From positions 1-24,532 of the forward strand of contig CAMNIH010000010.1 of assembly GCA_946540365.1 (NCBI GenBank): DNA of 24,532 bases. Reading direction: 5' to 3'. The notes beneath the pieces were generated by a model. The model ran no database searches. It worked only from the letters and a program-made list of their open reading frames with translations, and was not told the origin of the DNA. Position numbers and translations under genes: made by a program. This document shows, one piece after another, positions 1-7,656 of this stretch (positions are counted from its first letter, which is position 1; each line of letters opens with the position of its first letter). This stretch comes from an uncultured Bacteroidales bacterium. Lineage in GTDB: Bacteria; Bacteroidota; Bacteroidia; Bacteroidales; P3.

Positions 1-55
1 AGAACGACTGAAGAACGACTGAAGAACGACTGAAGAAAAGGTTGACCTGATACCT
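1..55. repeat. Edge copy of 11-bp tandem repeat with conserved flank
   Basis: The window opens inside a tandem array of the 11-mer TGAAGAACGAC (a partial unit at 1-8, full units at 9-19 and 20-30, then the variant TGAAGAAAAGG at 31-41). It is followed by TTGACCTGATACCT at 42-55. The same array and the same 14-base flank occur near 22500 in a palindromic element, where the flank is on the opposite strand. This copy is therefore probably one arm of a second element whose other arm lies before position 1. Confidence 0.85.
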
Positions 56-250
56 GCTTGGGGTGGGGTGGACGGATGGTTTTCGTCCATGTGTGGCGTT
101 GCGATTTGGGGTCGAAAATGTGTCCGACGGCCTCCCTTCGGGGCGAAATTGCGGCGTTGGCGGCGGCGTGGAGACGATTTTGCGTAGCGATGCACGCGGC
201 TGTAGCACAATTAGATACGATGTATCCGCGGCTCTTGTGGAACAAATAAT
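56..250. other. Non-coding stretch upstream of the tRNA promoter
   Basis: No convincing gene is seen. The short open frames here lack a recognisable protein and one runs into the first tRNA. Two small dyads are visible: TGGACG (69-74) with CGTCCA (84-89), and a C(TTCG)G tetraloop hairpin near 131-146. These could be parts of an unrecognised structured RNA, but there is no covariation evidence. Confidence 0.4.
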
Positions 251-281
251 TTTGCCGGATGAAAAAAAAGTAGTACTTTTG
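251..281 (+). promoter_or_regulatory. Bacteroidota-type promoter for the tRNA-Lys pair
   Basis: A -33 TTTG at 251-254 is separated by 19 bases from the -7 box TACTTTTG at 274-281. This matches the known TTTG / TAnnTTTG pattern of the Bacteroidota primary sigma factor. The first tRNA begins about 40 bases downstream. Confidence 0.75.
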
Positions 282-320
282 CACATTCGTTTTGAGCCCC
301 TGAGGGGGTGGAGAAATGAT

Positions 321-393
321 GACTCAGTAGCTCAGTAGGTAGAGCACAACACTTTTAATGTTGGGGTCCTGGGTTCGAGCCCCAGCTGGGTCA
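321..393 (+). tRNA. tRNA-Lys (anticodon TTT)
   Basis: A full cloverleaf can be drawn in 73 nt. The acceptor GACTCAG pairs with CTGGGTC, the D stem is GCTC/GAGC, the anticodon stem is CAACA/TGTTG around CTTTTAA, and the T arm is CTGGG TTCGAGC CCCAG. The discriminator base is A. CCA is not encoded, so it must be added after transcription. The anticodon TTT reads lysine AAA/AAG codons. It probably shares a transcript with the second copy 30 bases downstream. Confidence 0.96.
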
Positions 394-423
394 CAGACAA
401 CCATCAGCAAGTCAGCAATGACT

Positions 424-496
424 GACTCAGTAGCTCAGCAGGTAGAGCACAACACTTTTAATGTTGGGGTCCTGGGTTCGAGCCCCAGCTGGGTCA
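424..496 (+). tRNA. tRNA-Lys (anticodon TTT), second copy
   Basis: This gene is identical to the first tRNA-Lys except for one D-loop base (CAGCAGG instead of CAGTAGG). All stems are intact, the anticodon is TTT and CCA is not encoded. No promoter box lies in the 30-base spacer, so the two are likely processed from one precursor. Tandem duplication is the simplest origin. Confidence 0.96.
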
Positions 497-504
497 CTAC
501 GAAT

Positions 505-561
505 AAAGGTTAGAGGCCAAAGGTTAGAGGGAGGATAAATGTCCTGTAACCTTCGGCCTTT
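505..561 (+). terminator. Hairpin from tandem plus inverted repeat after the tRNAs
   Basis: The word AAAGGTTAGAGG occurs twice with a 14-base period (505-516, 519-530). GGCCAAAGGTTA (515-526) then pairs with TAACCTTCGGCC (547-558) with one mismatch. An inner stem AGGAT/GTCCT with loop AAAT fits inside. A broken T-rich stretch (TTTGCTCGTTTT) follows. It may end tRNA transcription or act as a leader structure for the TPR gene at 589, which has no obvious promoter of its own. Confidence 0.5.
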
Positions 562-588
562 GCTCGTTTTCTGACGGAACGCAACGGT

Positions 589-2400
589 ATGCGGAAAGCT
601 ATTATACTGACGGTTATGTGCCTCCTTGTCCCGGTGGCCCTTGTCGCGCAGCAGAGCGACGAGCAGTTGGCGGCATACTACTACGACCATGGCGAATACG
701 CCCAGGCGGCCCAGCTGTATGAGGGCCTCTACAAGCGCGGGTCGAGCAAGTTCCACTATCAGCGGCTGCTCGCGACATACCTCGCGATGGAGCAGTACAA
801 GGATGCGCACCGCTTGGTGGAACGCCGCCAGAAGAGCAACCCCCGGGACCTGTACCTGCTGGTCGACGAGGGAACGGTCTATCTGCGGCAGCGGCAGGAG
901 AAGAAGGCCATCAAGTGCTACGACCGGGCGTTGGAGCGGATCGACAACAACCAGCAGCCGATACCGGAGCTGGCGCAGGCCTTTATCGGCGTGGGCCGCT
1001 ACGACTATGCGGCGCGCACCTACCTGACGGCCCGCAGCCAGACGAGCAACGCGGTGCTTTATTTCAACGAGTTGGTGACGGTGTACCAGCAGATGGGCGA
1101 CTACAAGGCCATGACCGACGAGTATTTCTCGCTGCTCGACTCGCAGCCCGGCATGATGAAGAGTGTCCAGGTGTCGATGCAGCACGCCCTCCAGGAGGCG
1201 CCCGACGGCCGACTGGCCAGCGGGGTCAAAGAGGCCTTGGTCGACCGGATCCGTGCCCACCCCGACAACAAGGTGTATCTCGAGATGATGATATGGTTCT
1301 CGCTGCAGCAGAACGACTTCCGGTTCGCCTTGGAGCAGGCCGAGGCCGTCGATGCCCGCTTCCCGGACGTAGGAGCCGACCAGGTGATGCGGGTGGCGCA
1401 GATCGCCCAAAGCAACGGCGGGCTCGAGGTGGCCGCCGAGGGCTACCGCTACATGCAGCGCAAAGGCAAGGAGTCGCCCTTCTACTTCGATGCCCGTGTG
1501 GGCGAGCTGGAGGTCGATTTTGCCCGTATCAATCACAACTATTCGGTTGACAGCAAGAGCCTTGGTGAGCTGAGGACGAAATACCTGTCGGCCCTCGACG
1601 AGTTGGGCAAAAACGAGCGCACGGTTCCCCTGATGCGCCATTATGCCACGTTGATGGCCTATCATGGCGGCGATGCCCAGGAGGCGGTCAGCATGCTGGA
1701 CGACGTGCTGGAGCTGCCGCGCCTGAAGCCGAAGGTGCGCGACGAGGTGAAACTGGAACTGGGTGACCTGCTGCTCTTTGCGGGGCAGACATGGGACGCC
1801 TCGCTGCTGTACATGCAGGTGGAGAAAGCCAACAAGAACGACGTGCTGGGGGCTGCGGCCAAGTATCGCAATGCCAAGCTGTCGTACTACACGCACGACT
1901 TCGAGTGGGCCAAGTCGCAACTCAACGTCCTGCGCTCGTCGACCAGCAAGCTGATCGCCAACGATGCCATGGAGTTGTCGCTGCTCATCTCGGATAATAT
2001 GGAGGACGACAGCACCTACGGCATGCTGGAGCTCTTCGCCGACGCCGACCTGCTGCTCTACCGTGGCAAGCTGGACTCGGCATGGGCTGGTTTTGACGCT
2101 GTTACGCAGGCTGTGTTGTCGCATCCGCTCTTCGACGAGGTGCTGATGCGCAAGGCCCGGATCCGCATCAAGCAGGGGCGCTACGCCGAGGCTGACAGCC
2201 TGTTGGCCCGCCTGGTCGAATTCTATCCGTATGACATCACGGCCGACGATGCCTTGATGCTGCGTGCCGAGTTGAACGAGGAGCGTCTGGACAACCCGCA
2301 AACGGCCATGGAATGCTACGAGAAAATATTGCTGGACTACCCGTCAAGCCTGTTCACCGACCGGGCGCGCAAACGATATAATGAATTGAAAGCAAGATGA
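589..2400 (+). CDS. Secreted tetratricopeptide repeat (TPR) protein
   Basis: This 603-residue protein starts with a hydrophobic signal sequence (about residues 1-20, ending in an alanine-rich VALVAQ cleavage region) and is therefore probably periplasmic. The rest is helical with TPR-type spacing. Clear repeats are near residues 25-60 (AAYYYDHGEYAQAAQLYEG) and in the last 100 residues (YAEADSLLARLVEFYP, TAMECYEKILLDYPSS). Such proteins act as scaffolds for protein-protein contacts; the partner is unknown. Its stop overlaps the rsmA start in an ATGA, so the two are probably translationally coupled. The ATG at 589 is chosen because it gives a complete signal peptide. I see no catalytic motif, and the exact cellular role cannot be read from the sequence. 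Confidence 0.9.
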   Translation: MRKAIILTVMCLLVPVALVAQQSDEQLAAYYYDHGEYAQAAQLYEGLYKRGSSKFHYQRLLATYLAMEQYKDAHRLVERRQKSNPRDLYLLVDEGTVYLRQRQEKKAIKCYDRALERIDNNQQPIPELAQAFIGVGRYDYAARTYLTARSQTSNAVLYFNELVTVYQQMGDYKAMTDEYFSLLDSQPGMMKSVQVSMQHALQEAPDGRLASGVKEALVDRIRAHPDNKVYLEMMIWFSLQQNDFRFALEQAEAVDARFPDVGADQVMRVAQIAQSNGGLEVAAEGYRYMQRKGKESPFYFDARVGELEVDFARINHNYSVDSKSLGELRTKYLSALDELGKNERTVPLMRHYATLMAYHGGDAQEAVSMLDDVLELPRLKPKVRDEVKLELGDLLLFAGQTWDASLLYMQVEKANKNDVLGAAAKYRNAKLSYYTHDFEWAKSQLNVLRSSTSKLIANDAMELSLLISDNMEDDSTYGMLELFADADLLLYRGKLDSAWAGFDAVTQAVLSHPLFDEVLMRKARIRIKQGRYAEADSLLARLVEFYPYDITADDALMLRAELNEERLDNPQTAMECYEKILLDYPSSLFTDRARKRYNELKAR

Positions 2401-3164
2401 ATGAAGTAAAAGCCAAGAAGTTCTTGGGGCAGCATTTCCTCACCGACGAGAACATTGCAAGCCGCATTGTGGAGAGCCTCTCGCCGTCGTCGACGCGCGT
2501 GCTGGAGATAGGCCCGGGGATGGGGGTGCTCACCAAATACCTGATCAACAGGGAGAATACCGACTTTCATGTGGTGGAGATCGACCGCGAGAGTGTCGCC
2601 TGGCTGCACGAGTACTACCCCGGACTCGACGTTATCGAGGGCGATTTCCTGAAGATGGACATAAGCGCTTTGTTCCATGGCACTTGCGCCATCATTGGCA
2701 ACTTCCCCTACAACATCTCGTCGCAGATCCTTTTCCGCGTGTTCGACCACCGGAATGTGGTCACCGAGGTGGTGGGCATGTTCCAGAAAGAGGTGGCCGA
2801 GCGGGTGGCCGCCGGGCCCGGCAGCAAGACCTATGGTATCCTTTCAGTCTTGTTGTCAGCCTTTTATAACATCGAGTACCTGTTCACGGTGCCCGAACAT
2901 GTGTTCAATCCGCCTCCCAAGGTCAAGTCGGCTGTGATCCGCCTGGTTCGCAACGAGGTAAAGAGCTTGGACTGTGACGAGTCGCTCTTTGTCCGGGTGG
3001 TCAAGGCCGGATTCAACCAGCGTCGCAAGACACTGCGCAACGCCCTTCGGCAGTTGGGCACGCCGCTCGACGAGGTGCCGGAGGCATTGCTGGGCCAGCG
3101 GGCCGAGCAGCTGTCGGTCGACCAGTTTGTAACCATCACAAATGCCATACAATCATGTCAATAG
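2397..3164 (+). CDS. rsmA: 16S rRNA (adenine1518/1519-N6) dimethyltransferase RsmA (KsgA)
   Basis: RsmA dimethylates two adjacent adenines in helix 45 of 16S rRNA using S-adenosylmethionine, a late checkpoint of small-subunit assembly. The 255-residue length fits the family. Visible motifs are the N-terminal KKFLGQHFL, the SAM-binding EIGPGMGVLT (about residues 37-46), the acidic end of motif II (VVEIDRE), the catalytic NFPYNISSQIL (about residues 101-111) and the C-terminal FNPPPKVKSAVIRL with the RRKTLRNAL helix. The ATG overlaps the previous stop by four bases. The 3' end overlaps the next gene by 10 bases, which suggests one transcript for TPR protein, rsmA and the MntP-like gene. Confidence 0.97.
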   Translation: MNEVKAKKFLGQHFLTDENIASRIVESLSPSSTRVLEIGPGMGVLTKYLINRENTDFHVVEIDRESVAWLHEYYPGLDVIEGDFLKMDISALFHGTCAIIGNFPYNISSQILFRVFDHRNVVTEVVGMFQKEVAERVAAGPGSKTYGILSVLLSAFYNIEYLFTVPEHVFNPPPKVKSAVIRLVRNEVKSLDCDESLFVRVVKAGFNQRRKTLRNALRQLGTPLDEVPEALLGQRAEQLSVDQFVTITNAIQSCQ

Positions 3165-3733
3165 TCTCTTTCATCGTCGTCGCCCTTGCGTTGGGTTTGG
3201 TCAATATGATTCTTTTCCGCCGTTGCGGCGAGTCGACGCCGGTCCGCCTTTCGGCAGGGTTGCTGATCGTGTTGGCGGTCAGCGCGGTGCATGCTGTCCT
3301 CTACTATCTTGGCGGTCAGCTGGGCGCTCTGTTGCGACTCGAGTCGGCGGATGATATAAATATGTATGACGATGTGAATGCCTATATCTTTTTGGGCATC
3401 GTCATCGTGGTCATTATCAAGCTGATGGTTCCCTACCTGCGGCGCGAGCCCCGCTTGCCGGTGTTCAGCCTTGCCCAGGCGGGTCCGGTGCTGGCGATGG
3501 CGATAGCCACGGGGATCAATGTGTTGCTGGTGGGTATCGGAGCCGGCTTTGTGGCGAAGGGTATGTCGTTCCACGTCTGGGTGTGGCCCCTGCTGTGTTT
3601 CAGCTTTGTGCTGGGCTATATGGGCTTGATGTACGGACGCCGCAAGGTGCAGATGCGTCCCCGCCGGTGGATGGTGCTGGCCAGCGTGCTCCTGCTGGCG
3701 ACGGCCATTGCGGCCTGTGTGAATATGGCCTGA
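3155..3733 (+). CDS. Divergent MntP-like (manganese efflux family) membrane protein
   Basis: This 192-residue protein has about six hydrophobic segments in two similar halves, like the MntP manganese exporter family (usually 180-195 residues). The best local match is AMAIATGINVLLVGIGAGF (about residues 114-132), which resembles the AIATSLDAMAVGVGLAF segment of E. coli MntP as I recall it. The N-terminal ALALGLVNMIL (residues 10-20) matches the first-half equivalent. In canonical MntP each of these segments has an essential Asp; here both positions are Asn (N17 and N122). The family call is therefore tentative, and the transported ion, if any, may differ. The gene overlaps rsmA by 10 bases and is followed by a short GC hairpin and T-run. 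Confidence 0.6.
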   Translation: MSIVSFIVVALALGLVNMILFRRCGESTPVRLSAGLLIVLAVSAVHAVLYYLGGQLGALLRLESADDINMYDDVNAYIFLGIVIVVIIKLMVPYLRREPRLPVFSLAQAGPVLAMAIATGINVLLVGIGAGFVAKGMSFHVWVWPLLCFSFVLGYMGLMYGRRKVQMRPRRWMVLASVLLLATAIAACVNMA

Positions 3734-3735
3734 GG

Positions 3736-3759
3736 GCGGTCGCGCCGCATGTTTTTTTT
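3736..3759 (+). terminator. Probable rho-independent terminator after the rsmA cluster
   Basis: A short GC stem GCGG (3736-3739) / CCGC (3745-3748) with loop TCGCG is followed, after AT and G, by eight T residues (3752-3759). The stem is short but the T-run is strong, and it sits 3 bases after a stop codon. Confidence 0.55.
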
Positions 3760-3764
3760 CTCCT

Positions 3765-3798
3765 TTTGCTTGTGAGTCGGTTTTTATTCGTATATTTG
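3765..3798 (+). promoter_or_regulatory. Promoter of the hypothetical-WbqC-cdd cluster
   Basis: The -7 box TATATTTG (3791-3798) matches TAnnTTTG exactly, with a TTTG at 3765-3768 about 22 bases upstream. The first gene starts 28 bases downstream of the box. Confidence 0.65.
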
Positions 3799-3826
3799 CA
3801 TCGCGAAAAAAGACAATAGACGAACT

Positions 3827-4240
3827 ATGGAAATGATTGTAAAGATCAAAGAGGGACTCGGTGACATCCGGTTCCGAATGCCTGTCGAAGAGGTGGTTGC
3901 GATGATGGGTACCGCCGACGAGGTGGAGAATATCGACAACGCCGCCGATGAGCCTACGACCGTGTTGCGCTACAACGACCTGGGGTTGACCCTCTTCTTC
4001 GAGGGCGAGAATCCCGAATTGGCCTGCATCGACACCTGCAACGAGGAGTGCAGCCTGTTCGGGGCCGAGGTGTTCGATATGGGCGAGCGCGCCATTGTGG
4101 AGCTGATGGTGAAGAACGGCTACACCGAGCAGGATGTGGACGACGAGGACTGGGGCGAGCGCCGTGTGACCTTCCCGGAGGGGAATGTGGATTTCTATTT
4201 CGAAGACGACGAACTGACCTCCATCATCCTGGGTGCATGA
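3827..4240 (+). CDS. Small acidic hypothetical protein
   Basis: I do not recognise this 137-residue protein. It has no signal peptide or membrane segment, so it is probably cytoplasmic, and it is very acidic. The N-terminal stretch GDIRFRMPVEEVVAMMG (about residues 12-28) is followed by DLGLTLFF. A similar pattern recurs as VFDMGERAIVELMVKNGY (about residues 81-98) followed by VDFYFEDDEL. This suggests two copies of a small alpha/beta unit of the kind seen in BamE-like or immunity-like folds, but that is only a resemblance. It is the first gene after a promoter and overlaps the WbqC gene by four bases (ATGA). An ATG at 3833 is an alternative start. Confidence 0.8.
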   Translation: MEMIVKIKEGLGDIRFRMPVEEVVAMMGTADEVENIDNAADEPTTVLRYNDLGLTLFFEGENPELACIDTCNEECSLFGAEVFDMGERAIVELMVKNGYTEQDVDDEDWGERRVTFPEGNVDFYFEDDELTSIILGA

Positions 4241-4845
4241 GTGTTGCACTGTTCTCCACGGCTTATTTCCCACCGATAGCCTACATGGCTGCGCTGATCG
4301 GGTGTTCCGATGTGGCTGTCGAGTGCAAGGAGACCTTTCCCAAGCAGACCTACCGCAACCGCATGGAAATCATGACGGCCGGAGGTGTGCGGACGTTGTC
4401 GGTGCCGGTGGTCCGGACGAACCACAGCCGGACCGACGAGGTGGGCATCGACTACCGCCAGCGGTGGAACGTGGTACACCTGCGCACCCTGACGGCGGCC
4501 TATGCCGCGTCGCCCTATTTCCTTTACTATAAGGATGATGTGGAGCGAATCCTGTCGGCGCGGTACGATCGGCTGGTGGATCTCAACCAGGCGGTGCTGC
4601 GCTGGCTGATTGCCAAGTTGAAGATCGACTGCCGTGTGGAGCTGACGACCGACTATGACCCTGACTCGGGCCGCCCCGACGACTACCGGCAGCGCTTCTC
4701 GCCCAAGGTGCCTTACGATGCTTCGGTGTGGCCCGCGTACTATCAGGTGTTCGACGACCGGTTGCCGTTTACGCCCAATCTGAGTGTGTTTGACCTGCTG
4801 ATGAACCTCGGGCCCGAGGCCCGGGATTACCTGTTAAGATTATGA
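4237..4845 (+). CDS. WbqC family protein
   Basis: This 202-residue protein matches the WbqC family, found in Bacteroidota and in some O-antigen loci and of uncertain biochemical function. Family features are the N-terminal STAYFPPIAYMAAL, the central KQTYRNRMEIMTAGG and LSVPVVR strands, WNVVHLRTLTAAYAASPYF, and the C-terminal FDLLMNLGPEARDYLLRL. The reading frame is open further upstream to about 4048, but the start at 4237 is chosen because it forms an ATGA overlap with the previous stop and gives the family's normal N-terminus. Its stop overlaps the cytidine deaminase start in another ATGA. No signal peptide is present. Confidence 0.9.
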   Translation: MSVALFSTAYFPPIAYMAALIGCSDVAVECKETFPKQTYRNRMEIMTAGGVRTLSVPVVRTNHSRTDEVGIDYRQRWNVVHLRTLTAAYAASPYFLYYKDDVERILSARYDRLVDLNQAVLRWLIAKLKIDCRVELTTDYDPDSGRPDDYRQRFSPKVPYDASVWPAYYQVFDDRLPFTPNLSVFDLLMNLGPEARDYLLRL

Positions 4846-5312
4846 ATAAGACCTTGACAATAAACTATCAAGAATATGGTGGGTTGGCGATGCTGCCGCA
4901 GGCCGATGCCGAGTTGGTGGAGAGCGCCTTCCGCGCCGCCGAGGGTGCCTACGCACCCTATTCCAATTTCCATGTGGGGGCCGCGTTGCGGCTGCACGAC
5001 GGAAGCATCGTGTGCGGGAACAACCAGGAGAACGGGGCCTATCCTTCGGGACTGTGTGCCGAGCGGACGGCTATCTTCGCTGCGTCGGCACAGTATCCGC
5101 AGAAGCGTGAATATGATGCGCTTGCCATCGTGGGTGTCGATGCCGGGGGGCGCCGCTGCGAGGCGTCGCCATGCGGCGCCTGCCGCCAAGTGCTGAACGA
5201 GTACGAGCAGCGGCAGGGCTATCCGATGCGGGTGATATGCTATGTGCGCGAGGATTGCATACGTGTGTTTCAGAGCGTTGCCGACCTGTTGCCGTTCGCA
5301 TTCCAATTTTAA
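4842..5312 (+). CDS. cdd: Cytidine deaminase
   Basis: Cytidine deaminase converts cytidine and deoxycytidine to uridine and deoxyuridine with release of ammonia, in pyrimidine salvage. The 156-residue protein has the N-terminal substrate region NFHVGAAL (about residues 42-49), the zinc and proton-shuttle motif CAE (C72, E74) and the second zinc motif PCGAC (C111, C114). Length and motif spacing fit the homotetrameric one-domain class. It is the last gene of a three-gene cluster with four-base overlaps and is followed by a GC hairpin. It is cytoplasmic with no signal peptide. Confidence 0.96.
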   Translation: MNKTLTINYQEYGGLAMLPQADAELVESAFRAAEGAYAPYSNFHVGAALRLHDGSIVCGNNQENGAYPSGLCAERTAIFAASAQYPQKREYDALAIVGVDAGGRRCEASPCGACRQVLNEYEQRQGYPMRVICYVREDCIRVFQSVADLLPFAFQF

Positions 5313-5318
5313 AGAAGA

Positions 5319-5351
5319 GGCACCCCTGGCGGTCGGTGGAAAAGGGGTGTT
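5319..5351 (+). terminator. Weak terminator-like hairpin after cdd
   Basis: CACCCCT (5321-5327) pairs with AGGGGTG (5343-5349), extendable by two G-T pairs. There is no strong T-run after it, so termination may be partial. Confidence 0.4.
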
Positions 5352-5398
5352 ACGCGGTGTGTGAGGGTAAAAAGTGTGTGGTGTTAATATTTGATACT

Positions 5399-5472
5399 AT
5401 GCAGGTTGCATGGTATGGAGACAGATAGTGGTAAAAAAAATTTTACCACTCTTTAATTTCTTCGTATTTTTG
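5399..5472 (+). promoter_or_regulatory. Promoter of the PpiD-like gene with operator-like dyads
   Basis: The -7 box TATTTTTG is at 5465-5472. A perfect dyad AGTGGTAAAA (5427-5436) / TTTTACCACT (5441-5450), with a 4-base centre, covers the expected -33 position. A second small dyad ATGCA/TGCAT (5399-5403, 5407-5411) lies upstream. The arrangement looks like a regulator-binding site over the promoter, although the T-rich arm could also serve as the -33 element itself. Confidence 0.6.
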
Positions 5473-5528
5473 CACGCTTAAAAATGAATAAATAATAACA
5501 TAAAAATAACAAATCAACTAACAAGAAA

Positions 5529-7646
5529 ATGGCAATCATTGGAAGTATCAGAAAACACTCGTGGGTGGCTGTGGCCATCGTGGGTGTGGCTATTTTGGCC
5601 TTCATTCTCGGCGACTTGACGAAGAATAACGGTGGCATTCCCGATGTGGGCAAGGTAGACGGCGCCACCATGACATCGCAGCGCTACAATGAACTGCTCA
5701 CCGAGGCTGAGAACAACTATAAGATGCAGTATCAGACTGCACAGGTGCCTTCGGAGGTCGAGATGCAGTTGCGTGACCAGGTGTGGCAGCAGTTTGTCGA
5801 GGAGACCCTCCTGGGCGAGCAGATGAACAAGCTGGGTCTGACGGTGTCGCCTGCCGAGTTGAACGATATGTATGTCGGTCAGTTCATCCATCCCGCTGTG
5901 CGTCAGTCGTTCACCGACCCGAAGACGGGTGTCTACGACATTCAGCAGGTCAACTATTGGATCGAGAACTTCAGCAATATCGACACGATGCGTCGCCGCC
6001 AGTGGGTGGAGATGGAGAAAGCCGTCAAGACCGACCGCGAGCAGCAGAAGTACAACACCCTTTTGACGGCCGGCTTCTACATGCCCAAGGCTATCAATGA
6101 GAAGGTGACCTCCTATGCTGCCGAGGCATCCAACGTGCGTGTGGTGGCCCTTCCCTTTATGAACGTCAGCGACGAAGAGGCCCCCATTGCCGATGCCGAC
6201 TACAAGGCCTACTACGACGAGCACAAGGCCGAGTTCCGCATCCGTGAGGAGATTCGCGAGCTGGAGTTCATCACCTTCCCGGTGAATCCCACGGCTGAGG
6301 ATCTGGCCGAGATCGAACAGGATGTGCAGAAGGTGTGGAACGAGTTCCAGACGGTGACCGATGACGAGTTGGCATTCTTTGTCAACGCCGAGTCGGACCG
6401 CAGTTACGATTCCAGCTATGTGAAGGCCTCCAGCTTCCGCGGCCCCCTTGCCGAGCAACTTGCCACGGCCACGGCCGGCCAGATGTTTGCCCCCACTATG
6501 GTGGGCAACGAGTGGATGATGGCCAAGGTGCTGGGTAGCGCTGTCCGTCCCGACAGCATCCGCGCCAGCGTGATTTTCATTGCCAACAATCTGGCCAGTT
6601 CCACGATCACCCGCACCGACGAGCAGGCTTCGAGCCTGGCCGACAGCGTAATCGGCCTGCTTAAGGCCAACCGCATCGACGTCGACGGCGCTGTGGAGCA
6701 GTTTGCCGACGACAAGCAGAATGTCGATATGGGATGGCAGCTCGACGGTACCATCTACGGTCCGCTCAACGACAAGATCCTCGAGACCCCGGTGGATGGT
6801 TACTTCAAGCTGAAAGATCCCCGTGGTGTGGGCTATATGGTGGTGAAAGTCACCGGCAAGACCACTGCCACCAAGAAGTACCGTGTGGCTGTGATCACCC
6901 GCGAGATTGTTCCTTCGAACAACACCAACCGCGCCGTGTATAACGAGGCCAACCGCTTCGCCGGCCAGAACCGCACCATCGCCGCCTTCGATGCCGCCGC
7001 CCGCGAGCAGAACCTGCAGGTCCGCAACGCCCAGGTGTTCATGATGGACGACCGCATGGCCGGTGTCACCAACGCCCGCAGCATCGTGCAGTGGGCCTAC
7101 AACGAGGATACCAAGATGGGTGCTGTGGCCGACCAGGTGTTTGAGTGCGACGGTATGTTCGTCGTGGTCGCCCTGAAGGACGTCTACAAGAAGGGTTATG
7201 CCACGCTGGAGCAGGCCCGTCCGATGATCGAGCAGCAGGTGCGCCTGGAGAAGAAGGCCCAGATCCTGATGGATCGTGCCACGTCGGCCGTCAACGCCGG
7301 CAAGGACATCCAGTCGATTGCTGTGGCCCTCAACGCCCCGGTCGACACGCTTGACAGTGTGGCCTTCGGCGACATGAACCTGCAGAAGTTCGGCATGGAG
7401 CCCAAGGTGATTTCCGCCATCGCCGCCAGCAAGAGCGGTCTGGTGGGCCCGGTGAAGGGTGCCAACGGCGTCTATATCGTGCAGATCGACAGCAAGATGC
7501 CCCGTCAAACCACCGGTTATGAGGGAGCACGCATGGCTCAGATGTACCAGTACAAGACCCTGCGCGACAACCGCCGTCCGTGGCCGGTGGCGCAGGTGCT
7601 CCGCGATGCCGCCAAGATTGTGGATCAGCGCAACAAATTCTTCTAA
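5529..7646 (+). CDS. PpiD/SurA_N-type peptidylprolyl isomerase, inner-membrane-anchored foldase
   Basis: This 705-residue protein has one N-terminal membrane anchor (about residues 13-30, VAVAIVGVAILAFILGD), then a SurA_N/PpiD-like helical region (about residues 40-200) with the family pattern NNGGIPDVGKVDG and LRDQVWQQFVEE. The remainder is probably periplasmic. A central parvulin-like region runs from about residue 342 (DSIRASVIFIA) to about 455 (MGWQLDG, VGYMVVKV). The conserved parvulin His after RAS is Val348 here, so isomerase activity is doubtful and a chaperone role is more likely. Such proteins help outer-membrane and secreted proteins fold. It has its own promoter and is followed by a hairpin region separating it from the M23-dxr-rseP-lptF genes. 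Confidence 0.88.
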   Translation: MAIIGSIRKHSWVAVAIVGVAILAFILGDLTKNNGGIPDVGKVDGATMTSQRYNELLTEAENNYKMQYQTAQVPSEVEMQLRDQVWQQFVEETLLGEQMNKLGLTVSPAELNDMYVGQFIHPAVRQSFTDPKTGVYDIQQVNYWIENFSNIDTMRRRQWVEMEKAVKTDREQQKYNTLLTAGFYMPKAINEKVTSYAAEASNVRVVALPFMNVSDEEAPIADADYKAYYDEHKAEFRIREEIRELEFITFPVNPTAEDLAEIEQDVQKVWNEFQTVTDDELAFFVNAESDRSYDSSYVKASSFRGPLAEQLATATAGQMFAPTMVGNEWMMAKVLGSAVRPDSIRASVIFIANNLASSTITRTDEQASSLADSVIGLLKANRIDVDGAVEQFADDKQNVDMGWQLDGTIYGPLNDKILETPVDGYFKLKDPRGVGYMVVKVTGKTTATKKYRVAVITREIVPSNNTNRAVYNEANRFAGQNRTIAAFDAAAREQNLQVRNAQVFMMDDRMAGVTNARSIVQWAYNEDTKMGAVADQVFECDGMFVVVALKDVYKKGYATLEQARPMIEQQVRLEKKAQILMDRATSAVNAGKDIQSIAVALNAPVDTLDSVAFGDMNLQKFGMEPKVISAIAASKSGLVGPVKGANGVYIVQIDSKMPRQTTGYEGARMAQMYQYKTLRDNRRPWPVAQVLRDAAKIVDQRNKFF

Positions 7647-7656
7647 TAGATACAGT

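Noticed and set aside
58..338. Short open frames at the window start
   Set aside because: They resemble no protein family, and one overlaps the promoter and first tRNA.
427..2301. Long minus-strand open frame opposite the TPR gene
   Set aside because: It mirrors a well-supported plus-strand gene with signal peptide, its translation has no recognisable domain, and it runs over the second tRNA-Lys.
5514..7508. Long minus-strand open frame opposite the foldase gene
   Set aside because: It is a shadow of GC-rich codon use; the plus strand has a promoter, membrane anchor and family motifs.
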